NCBI GenBank assembly: GCA_016705245.1
Contig: JADIYM010000011.1
Coordinates: 138,945 to 202,944, forward strand
Length of the DNA stretch: 64,000 nucleotides
Direction: 5' to 3'
From: Blastocatellia bacterium
GTDB taxonomy: Bacteria; Acidobacteriota; Blastocatellia; UBA7656; JADIYM01
Within the stretch, counting starts at the first letter, position 1, and every line of letters begins with the position of its first letter. Shown here in pieces: positions 54,058-61,318 of the stretch. A model generated the notes under the pieces. That model made no database searches, had not been told where the DNA came from, and saw nothing but the letters and a program-made list of their open reading frames with translations. The position numbers and the translations under genes are program-made.

Positions 54058-55916
54058 GCGCGAGTCAGCTGGTCAGCCGGAGCTGGATCGTGGCTGTCGT
54101 AGTCACATCTGTCCTGGTGGCGACATTGGCGACTGACGCTCGCGCGCAGGATGCCTCGCCCGCGACCACGACGGCAACGGAACGGAAGCCGATTCGTGGT
54201 CGAGTGGTCGACGAAAACGGGCGTCCCGTGGACGGGGCCGCCGTTTCGGCGGTGCTCTACGGTGCGTCCGGGAACTTTGCGGGAACGGCTTCCGGCACGT
54301 CGAATCGGGAAGGCGAATTTACGATAGCGGACCTCGATCCCGGCCTCTATTCACTCTGGGTACAGTCTCCTCCGCTCGTCGTAGTGGACGGCATTCGCGA
54401 GCGCGGTGCGAGTCCAGGCCAGTCGCTGACGATCCGGATGGCACGTGGAGCAGCGATTTCCGGCAAGGTCGTCGACAAGGACGGACAGCCTCTGACGGGA
54501 CTGCATGTCGAGCCGATTCGAGTTCGCGATGAAGAGGGGCTTCGACTCGACGATGATTCCGTGGAATTCCGAGGTGGCGTGACCGACGACCGAGGCGAGT
54601 ATCGATTGTGGGGTCTGGAGTCCGGAACGTATTTGCTAGCGGTCGGACACACGGTGAAATACGCCGACGAGCCCAGGTTTCTGTCAGACCGTGTTCGAAC
54701 GTTCTACCCGAGCTCAAACCGCGCTGGGGCGACCGAGGTCACGGTGCGTGCAGGAGACGACATCGCCAACGCGGACATCTCGTTTAAAGGAGAGGCCGGA
54801 TTTCGCATATCAGGCGCCGTGATCGGCGTCCCGAGTCACAAGCTTTCGCCGTGGACACGCGTCGAGCTGTATCAGGCCGGAATGTCGTCTCCAGATCGAA
54901 GCTCCACGGTGCAGTTCAAGGGAGACGCATCGACTTTTCGATTCGAGGCGCTCGAGGATGGTGAATACCAGCTCGTTGCCACGTCGTGGGAGCGCGACGA
55001 TCAGGACACTTCCGAACGCGTTACGGTTCGCGTACGCGGCGCGGATGTGTCAGGTGTTCGGCTCGAACTGCAACCGACGTCCACGTTGACGGGGCGGATA
55101 GAGGCGCGGGCGCCGAAACCGGACGAGGCGTGCCAGGCAGCGGCCGACGGAAAGGCTCCGCCTCCGCTTCGGCTCGGCGAGATGGTGGTTCGTGCTCGAC
55201 GTGTCGACGCGAAGTTCTATCGAGCGTGGACGGTGCGTCCGAAGTCGGACGGCGAGTTCACCGTGAAGGGATTGGGCGGAGGCGTGTATCGATTCGCGCT
55301 CGATCTCGGTGATGATGACGCGTTCATCGAAAGACTCGACCGGCCGGCAACGCCACCTGCCACGCCGGCCAAGGGAGTGGCTTCGGCGCAGGCGGCGTCC
55401 AGGACTGAAGGCCCGTCGCCGTTTGCCCGCGACGGGTTGAGTGTGACGCGCGGTCAGTCCGTCAAGGGAGTCCGCTTCGTCGTTGCCCGCGGCGCCGCGC
55501 GCGTGCGAGGGCGGATCGCGCCTGCCAAGGAGGGAGAGCCGCTGCCGTCGCGGGCGAGGGTGTGTCTGGTGCCGGCGGATCCGAGACAGAAGGACGATGT
55601 GGTGCATTACTACGAGGTGGAAGTGGAACGCGATGGAACCTTCGACGTTCGAAACGTCGCGCCGGGCGAGTACTTCGTCGCGACGCGAACGTTTCCTGGG
55701 GACGATCGTCCGGATCTCGAGATCTTCCCGGCCGCCTGGGATCCAAAGGAGCGCGCGGCGCTGCGTGATTCGGCCGAGAAGGCCGGCGTCCGAGTCACGC
55801 TGTCGCCCTGTCAGCGGCTCGAGTCATACGCTGACGCCAGTTCACTGACGGAGATCGCGTCCATTGATCGAATGAGAGGTACGAGGCGACTAACGCATCA
55901 GTACCGTGCGCGGTAG
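54054..55916 (+). CDS. Secreted carboxypeptidase-regulatory-like protein, cassette 1 gene B
   Basis: A 620-residue exported protein (signal WIVAVVVTSVLVATLATDAR, then AQ). Five or more CarboxypepD_reg-like Ig modules are visible (IRGRVVDENGRPVDGAAVSA; ISGKVVDKDGQPLTGLHVEP). The C-terminal region VARGAARVRGRIAPAKEGEP, with ARVCLVPADP and VVHYYEV, is nearly identical in cassette 2. There is no enzyme motif; a binding or scaffold role outside the cytoplasm is likely. GTG 54054 overlaps the previous stop (GTGA). The last residues (HQYRAR) and the TAG come from a dispersed family B repeat. Confidence 0.85.
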   Translation: MSASQLVSRSWIVAVVVTSVLVATLATDARAQDASPATTTATERKPIRGRVVDENGRPVDGAAVSAVLYGASGNFAGTASGTSNREGEFTIADLDPGLYSLWVQSPPLVVVDGIRERGASPGQSLTIRMARGAAISGKVVDKDGQPLTGLHVEPIRVRDEEGLRLDDDSVEFRGGVTDDRGEYRLWGLESGTYLLAVGHTVKYADEPRFLSDRVRTFYPSSNRAGATEVTVRAGDDIANADISFKGEAGFRISGAVIGVPSHKLSPWTRVELYQAGMSSPDRSSTVQFKGDASTFRFEALEDGEYQLVATSWERDDQDTSERVTVRVRGADVSGVRLELQPTSTLTGRIEARAPKPDEACQAAADGKAPPPLRLGEMVVRARRVDAKFYRAWTVRPKSDGEFTVKGLGGGVYRFALDLGDDDAFIERLDRPATPPATPAKGVASAQAASRTEGPSPFARDGLSVTRGQSVKGVRFVVARGAARVRGRIAPAKEGEPLPSRARVCLVPADPRQKDDVVHYYEVEVERDGTFDVRNVAPGEYFVATRTFPGDDRPDLEIFPAAWDPKERAALRDSAEKAGVRVTLSPCQRLESYADASSLTEIASIDRMRGTRRLTHQYRAR

Positions 55917-55926
55917 AGCACGGGTC
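55894..55926. repeat. Family B palindrome forming the end of the upstream gene
   Basis: GCATCAGTACCGTGCGCGGT followed by AGAGCACGGGTCA overlaps the end of the carboxypeptidase-regulatory-like gene; the TAG at 55914-55916 is within it. The gap 55917-56386 has no gene and also holds the items at 56085-56165 and 56297-56345. Confidence 0.85.
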
Positions 55927-56084
55927 AGACTCCTGCCACGGACGACCCGGGTCGTCGCGGTGCGGTCCTCTCCGTCGGATCGACCCGTGCGCTGAATGTA
56001 ACCACTGCGCGGTAGATCGACGGCGACGTCGGACGCAACAGGAGTTTCAAATTGTGATGTTGCCTGAGTCAATTGACGGAGCCT

Positions 56085-56345
56085 CCGAGGAGCGCCGTAG
56101 GCGCGAAAGAACCAGAGCACACGGCGCCGTGGAATATCGAACGAGGGCGCGAGAGCCCCCCGACAGGGGGGAAACAACGCCAGCGAGCGCGAGCGTGCAC
56201 GGTGGCCGGGGCTACGCGTCTCTTGCCGGAATTCGCTTGCGCCAGGCTCTGTCTCTCGGCCTTGGATCGACCCAAGTACACGGCGACACAGTCCGCTCCT
56301 GATAGAAACCTCTTCGCTAACGCGCATGGTACTGGTGCGCGGGGT
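56085..56345. repeat. Degenerate family E and B repeats
   Basis: GGAGCGCCGTAGGCGCGAAA at 56091-56110 and a CCCCCCGACAGGGGGG hairpin at 56155-56172 match a family E element. A degenerate family B copy (CGCATGGTACTGGTGCGCGG) lies near 56324-56343. The intervening sequence is unassigned. Confidence 0.6.
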
Positions 56346-56386
56346 CCCGACGATCCGGTGAGGAGGCGAGAGCTCAAGGAGCAAAT

Positions 56387-58066
56387 GTGCGAAAGAGACC
56401 CATAGGAATGATCGTCGCTTTAGTTGTGGCGATTCAGTTGTTCGCGCCGATCCCGCAGGCGGCGGCCCAGTCCAAGCTGGACAAACCCGCGGGCGGCTCA
56501 ATATCGGGTGTCGTGACAGTGGAAGGCAAACCGGCGAAAGACGTCGGCGTGATCCTGATGCGATTCGAGGCGGGTCCGTTCGACGCTACGGCGGTTGGGC
56601 GAGCCAGAACTGACAAGGACGGCAAGTTCGTCTTCGAAGACATCGGGCAGGGGAATTTCGGGCTGGATGCATACGCCCCGGGCTACTTCTCGTTCGATGA
56701 CTCGCCGCGCGAAGGAGCCGTGGCGATCACGCTCGGAGAAGGCGAGACCGTCAAGAACGTTGCCATCGCGCTCGAGAAGGGCGGTGCCATCACCGGGAAG
56801 TTGACCGACGAAGACGGGAACCCGATCGCCTCGCAATCGATCCAGGTCTACGCGAAGCAACCCAACGGACAATTCGACCTTGCGCAGGTATGGGAACGAA
56901 CCGTCTCGTCGGACGATCGCGGAATCTATCGGGTGTTCGGACTGGCTCCGGGAACGTACGCGATCGCGGCGGGCAGCTCAGAGACCGAGAGGTCGTTGAA
57001 CCGGGGTCTGGGCGTCCACTACGAGCGGCGCTATTACGGAGAATCGCCATCCTCCGAGGGCGCCAAAAAGATCGAGCTCGCGAATGGCGGCGAGGCACAG
57101 GGCGTCGACATCGTGCTGAAGCGGATGGCCGACGGTTACATGATTCGTGGACGGGTAATTCAGTCCGGGACGAAGCAACCCGTTCCCAGTGCCTTCGTGC
57201 GATACGAATTCGAGAGAGCCGGTGGCTTCGGTGGTTCGAGTGGTGTCTCTGCATCAGAAGCTGGCGAGTTTTCAATCCAGAACGTCGCGACCGGAACCTA
57301 CGCAATCAAGGCCGTCGTTCGATCGAGCAATGAGGGCTCCTTCACCAGCGATGCAGTCGAGGTGAATGTTGTCGACCGAGATCTGAACGACGTCGTGATC
57401 GAGATGAAGCCGGCTGCGACCCTGAAGGGCTTCATCGCACCGCTCGAGACGGAGGCCGGACTGGACCCTATCGAGCTTCGGCGATCGGTCACTTGCGCTC
57501 ATCGGCATCGTCGAGCCTCGAGCCCGACAGCCAGATCAAGAGAGGTGCCAACCTTCATGCTTCGGGTGCGACCGGACCGGTCGTTCGTCGCCGTTGGAGT
57601 CAGACCGGGCCATTACCGCGTCTCCATGTGGCCCTGGGCGCCGGTGAAGGGCTTCTTCGTCGCCCGTGTCGAGATTGACGGGGCCGCCGTTGCCGGGCCG
57701 GTCGATGTCGAAGGCACCGAGACGATCGCCAACGTCCGAATCGTGATTGGCCGCGCTGGCGGCTTCATTCGAGGACGCATCGTGGGCAGGAACGGTGAGA
57801 TCGTGTATTCGCGGGTTGACGTAACGGCCGGAGCCGAAGGGAACGGAACCCTTCAGATGGTTCAGCGAATCGATTCGTCCGGAGAGTTCCTCATCGAAGG
57901 CATACCGCCGGGCGAAACCGAGGTGAAGGCAACCTACTACCCGCCGTCGGGGAAACCTGAAGTCTCCGGGTCCAAGCGCGTCTCGGTCCCCGCCGAGGGG
58001 AAGGTTGACGTGACGATCGAGCTCGACCTGGAAGCCGATCCCGCGCCGAAGGGAGGTGGACTGTGA
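56387..58066 (+). CDS. Secreted carboxypeptidase-regulatory-like protein, cassette 2 gene A
   Basis: A 559-residue exported protein (signal MIVALVVAIQLFAPIPQAAA). Its modules align with gene A of cassette 1: ISGVVTVEGKPAKDVGVILM, AITGKLTDEDGNPIASQSIQ, then VKGFFVARVEIDGAAVAGPV. Residues about 363-388 (ELRRSVTCAHRHRRASSPTA) are arginine-rich and unlike the family, whereas another frame reads DRSLALIGIVEPRARQPDQE, which aligns better with gene A of cassette 1. Two compensating indels near 57475 and 57540 would explain this. The stop overlaps gene B in GTGA. Confidence 0.82.
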   Translation: MRKRPIGMIVALVVAIQLFAPIPQAAAQSKLDKPAGGSISGVVTVEGKPAKDVGVILMRFEAGPFDATAVGRARTDKDGKFVFEDIGQGNFGLDAYAPGYFSFDDSPREGAVAITLGEGETVKNVAIALEKGGAITGKLTDEDGNPIASQSIQVYAKQPNGQFDLAQVWERTVSSDDRGIYRVFGLAPGTYAIAAGSSETERSLNRGLGVHYERRYYGESPSSEGAKKIELANGGEAQGVDIVLKRMADGYMIRGRVIQSGTKQPVPSAFVRYEFERAGGFGGSSGVSASEAGEFSIQNVATGTYAIKAVVRSSNEGSFTSDAVEVNVVDRDLNDVVIEMKPAATLKGFIAPLETEAGLDPIELRRSVTCAHRHRRASSPTARSREVPTFMLRVRPDRSFVAVGVRPGHYRVSMWPWAPVKGFFVARVEIDGAAVAGPVDVEGTETIANVRIVIGRAGGFIRGRIVGRNGEIVYSRVDVTAGAEGNGTLQMVQRIDSSGEFLIEGIPPGETEVKATYYPPSGKPEVSGSKRVSVPAEGKVDVTIELDLEADPAPKGGGL

Positions 58067-59883
58067 GGGAGCCCTTTCGAAGCGAATGGTTGCTGGCGCT
58101 GGTCCTTCTTTTGCCTTTGGCCGGAGTGGCCCACGCGCAAAGCGAACCCGCACGGCCCGACGCGACGGGAGAGTCGCCTTCGATCCGAGGCCGGGTCGTC
58201 GGCGAAGGGGGTCGTCCCGTTGCCGGGGCCGTCGTGCGAGCCGCCGTCCTGCGGTCTTCGGGAGGGTTTTCCGGTGAGCTCGTGGCGAATGCCAATCGGG
58301 ATGGAGTCTTCGAATTAAGGGACGTCCCACCCGGATTCTCGAGGATCTACGTCATTGCTCCGCCTTTGATCGTCGTCGACGGCATCCCGGACGAAGGAGC
58401 AAGGCCCGGGGACGTTCTGACGATTCGAATGGCGAAGGGCGCCGCGATCACCGGCAGGGTCGTCGACGAGAACGGGGCTCCGCTGACCGGCCTTCGAGTG
58501 ACTCCGGAGTTGGTCCGCGGTGAATCGGGAGTGCGCACGTCGGGCGAGTACACCGCCTATTCCGGGGGGCTTGTCGACGACCGGGGCGTGTACCGGATCT
58601 ATGAGCTTCGTGCTGGAACCTACGTGCTGTCGGCCGGGCGCACTGCAGAGACCTACGAGCGTCCCGTTTTCCTGTCGGATCGCGTGCCCACGTATTATCC
58701 GAGCGGCTCGCGGTCCGCGGCCTCCGAGATCTCCGTTCGGTTCGGTGCGGAAGTCGCGAACATCGACATCGTGTTTCGCGGAGACGCGGGATTTCGTGTT
58801 GGTGGCAAGGTCGTCGGCGCCGGCACGACCGCGCCGGGCCGGACGTCGGTCGAGATCTATCGGGCAAGAGAGGCTGAGTCTTTTCGGACGGCCCTCGTCA
58901 CGGTCGCCTCGGTAACCGTGAGCTTCCTCATCGATGCGGTGGAGGATGGCGACTACGAGCTGATGGCGACGGCGTTTGGCGCCGGCGACGGACCGGTCTC
59001 ATCGGAGCGGGTTCGGGTGAAGGTTCGCGGCGCTGACGTTTCCGGAGTGACGCTGACGTTGATGCCAATGTCGCAGATCACCGGCAGGGTGGAGACTGCG
59101 TCCGAGTCGAAGACGGATGAGTGTGCCGAGGCGACGTCAGGCGTGGCGGTCAGACCAATCCGACTCGCCGATGTGTCGATCGGTTTCCGGGAGGTCTCCC
59201 CGGGCGAGCGGCCTCGCCGGACAGGACTGAAGAGCGACGGCACGTTCGCGGCGACACGACTGACGGGCTCGAAGTACCGGTTGTGGGCCGAGATTGCGGA
59301 CGACGAGCTCTTCGTGGCACGGATGGACACGTCGACGGCCGCGGTGGCGCCCTCGTCTGGAGGATCGGGCGGCTCGACGCCGAAACCGCTGAGTGCCCCG
59401 GCAACTGCTGCCAGCGGGACGGTCGCTTCGACTGCTGCTCCGTCTGGAGTGGCACGTGATGGTGTGAACGTCGTTAGAGGCAAGTCCGTCGACGGACTGC
59501 GGTTCGTCGTCGCCCGCGGAGCTGCGCGGGTGCGGGGTCGCATCGCACCGGCGAAGGAGGGCGAGTCGCTGCCGTCGCGGGCTCGGGTCTGTCTCGTGCC
59601 CGCGGACCCGAAGCAGAAGGACGACGTGGTGCACTACTACGAGGTCGACGTGGAACGGGACGGAGCTTTCGAGGTTCGGAACGTCGCTCCCGGAGAGTAT
59701 TTCGTCGTGACCCGGACGTTTCCGGGAGACGACCGCCCCGACGTCGAGATCTCCCCAGCGGCGTGGGATGTGAAGGAGCGCGCGGCGCTGCGGGCCGCAG
59801 GCGAGAATCTCGGCATCCGTCTCACGCTCTCACCCTGCCAGCGGCTCGAGTCTGCGGTTGTCACGCTGCCGGCCGGGCCGTGA
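58063..59883 (+). CDS. Secreted carboxypeptidase-regulatory-like protein, cassette 2 gene B
   Basis: A 606-residue exported protein (signal WLLALVLLLPLAGVAHAQ). The Ig-like modules (IRGRVVGEGGRPVAGAVVRA; ITGRVVDENGAPLTGLRVTP; VGGKVVGAGTTAPGRTSVEI) follow the order of cassette 1 gene B, and the C-terminal block (ARVRGRIAPAKEGESLPSRA, RVCLVPADPKQKDDVVHYYE) is nearly identical to it. A Ser/Gly/Ala-rich linker (about 440-480) separates the N- and C-terminal parts. GTG 58063 overlaps the gene A stop. Role inferred as extracellular binding protein; no catalytic motif is present. Confidence 0.87.
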   Translation: MREPFRSEWLLALVLLLPLAGVAHAQSEPARPDATGESPSIRGRVVGEGGRPVAGAVVRAAVLRSSGGFSGELVANANRDGVFELRDVPPGFSRIYVIAPPLIVVDGIPDEGARPGDVLTIRMAKGAAITGRVVDENGAPLTGLRVTPELVRGESGVRTSGEYTAYSGGLVDDRGVYRIYELRAGTYVLSAGRTAETYERPVFLSDRVPTYYPSGSRSAASEISVRFGAEVANIDIVFRGDAGFRVGGKVVGAGTTAPGRTSVEIYRAREAESFRTALVTVASVTVSFLIDAVEDGDYELMATAFGAGDGPVSSERVRVKVRGADVSGVTLTLMPMSQITGRVETASESKTDECAEATSGVAVRPIRLADVSIGFREVSPGERPRRTGLKSDGTFAATRLTGSKYRLWAEIADDELFVARMDTSTAAVAPSSGGSGGSTPKPLSAPATAASGTVASTAAPSGVARDGVNVVRGKSVDGLRFVVARGAARVRGRIAPAKEGESLPSRARVCLVPADPKQKDDVVHYYEVDVERDGAFEVRNVAPGEYFVVTRTFPGDDRPDVEISPAAWDVKERAALRAAGENLGIRLTLSPCQRLESAVVTLPAGP

Positions 59884-59945
59884 AGTGAGGAACGCGAACT
59901 CGTCCGTCTCACGTCTTACCCGAGGTCGCCTGTTACGCTGTGTCC

Positions 59946-60695
59946 ATGAGAGGCCGCGTACTTGTTCCGTTCTCACTCGTTCTCGCACTCTCGTGTGCCG
60001 TTACGACGACGGGACAGGAACGGCGCGTCACCGAATCCGATGCGCGGGCATCGCGCAAGGCGCTCCAGCAGCTCAGGAGTGAATTCCAGGCGTCGCTGGA
60101 CTTTGCGGAGGTCCCTGCCGAGTTGTTTGCATCGAGCTTCGTGTCGGCGAACCTCGACGAAGGGCCTGTTCGCGAATCGCTCGAGCTCGGAGACGACCTG
60201 AAGCGCGAGCCGGCGCTGCTTCGGCGGGCTCTGGTATCACATCTCAATCTGCTGTTCCTCAGTGCGACGTACGGCCTCTGCCATTACGATCTTCGGAAGG
60301 ACCGGGACGACCCGGCGTTTCCTGAGGACGTCTTGCAGGCACTGGAGCTGTCACCGCACGCACGACGATGGCTCGGGCTGGAACAGGGAACGGCTTTACC
60401 TCTGATACGCGATCGGTTCGAGCTCGAGGAGGTCGTGCGAGGTGTGGACCGCGTCTCTGCTGCATTTCGTCGGCTTCTCCCTGTCAGGCCATTCCGGAGT
60501 GCGACGTACCGAAGGAACCTTCGGATCCTCGACCGGAGCCTTGCTCCCAACGTGAGAAGTTTCTCACCGGAGTCGGGGGACGGGTCGGACAGCGCGAAGA
60601 TCCAGACTGTCGTTCTCAGCGGAGGACTGATGCAGGTCTTCGTGAATGAGGACGGACGAATGCGGCTCGTCACGATCGGGATCATCGAGATGTAG
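59946..60695 (+). CDS. Exported protein of unknown function
   Basis: A 249-residue protein with a signal peptide (VLVPFSLVLALSCAVTTTGQ). The mature part is predominantly helical (SDARASRKALQQLRSEFQAS; RELVRGVDRVS-like segments), with a single HYDLRK-containing stretch and a beta-rich end (IQTVVLSGGLMQVFVNEDGR). I do not recognise the family. ATG 59946 lies six bases after a TACGCT -10-like element, so the message may be leaderless. It follows cassette 2 by 62 bases on the same strand and may belong to it. Confidence 0.7.
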   Translation: MRGRVLVPFSLVLALSCAVTTTGQERRVTESDARASRKALQQLRSEFQASLDFAEVPAELFASSFVSANLDEGPVRESLELGDDLKREPALLRRALVSHLNLLFLSATYGLCHYDLRKDRDDPAFPEDVLQALELSPHARRWLGLEQGTALPLIRDRFELEEVVRGVDRVSAAFRRLLPVRPFRSATYRRNLRILDRSLAPNVRSFSPESGDGSDSAKIQTVVLSGGLMQVFVNEDGRMRLVTIGIIEM

Positions 60696-60733
60696 CAAAG
60701 GCACGATTGCGGGTCCGGCCGACGTCTCGTATC

Positions 60734-60853
60734 TTGCGCGAAGCGCCTTGGAGTGCGGCGCGCAGCGCCGCTTTCGATGGATACGGTAAGTACCTGCGCC
60801 GACGGCCGATCCAAAGCGGCGCTGCGCGCCGCACTCCAGGGCGCTTCGCGCAA
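60734..60853. repeat. Family D palindrome copy 2
   Basis: Left arm 60734-60774 (TGCGCGAAGCGCCTTGGAGT, GCGGCGCGCAGCGCCGCTTT) pairs with right arm 60811-60853 (AAAGCGGCGCTGCGCGCCGC, ACTCCAGGGCGCTTCGCGCA). The remainder of the gap 60696-61318 is AT-richer and contains the promoter and palindrome below. Confidence 0.92.
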
Positions 60854-61013
60854 GAGGCGATCAATTCGTGCCCCAAATCACGTCCCTCCGTGACCGCCAT
60901 CACACTTCTCATGTGCACGCCATCACCATCACGGCGATCGGGAGGGATGGCACCATACCCGCTTAATTCCCATATCAGGTTCAGAAAGAGTAACTTGCAG
61001 CCAGTCCGGGCAC

Positions 61014-61035
61014 ATTGTGAAAAACCTCTCACAAT
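61014..61035. promoter_or_regulatory. Perfect palindrome ATTGTGA-N8-TCACAAT
   Basis: A 7-bp exact inverted repeat spaced by eight bases, upstream of the candidate promoter at 61041. It resembles CRP/FNR-type half sites (TGTGA/TCACA) but with a spacing of eight instead of six. It is a plausible operator for the heme A synthase and actAB genes. Confidence 0.5.
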
Positions 61036-61040
61036 TTGAT

Positions 61041-61069
61041 TTGAACTACGGCGCTCACTACGCTATAAC
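61041..61069 (+). promoter_or_regulatory. Candidate sigma70 promoter of the heme A synthase and act genes
   Basis: TTGAAC (61041-61046), a 17-base spacer and TATAAC (61064-61069) is the best sigma70-like promoter in the window. It precedes the COX15-type gene (ATG 61319) by about 250 bases and is immediately downstream of the palindrome. Confidence 0.6.
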
Positions 61070-61318
61070 GTCTCCGCCCAACGTAGTCCTGTCGGATCAA
61101 CAGACACGCCGCCACCTGAACTGGCCGCGTTTCCTGAGCCGGAATTCCATTGGAATCCCGGCGCCTTCGATTGTCATCGATCCGACCCCGGTAGCGGAAC
61201 TCTTTTCTCAACTTACATTTGCAGGACTTGACCCGAGGTGTGTCCGGTAACCCGGATCTTCGCGGCAAACGCCAGAGGTCATCTATCGCGTAGACGCCAC
61301 CTGAATCCCATCGGACTC

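Noticed and set aside
61017..61250. Open frame of 77 codons before the heme A synthase gene
   Set aside because: It covers the promoter and palindrome, starts without a ribosome binding site and has no recognisable domain.
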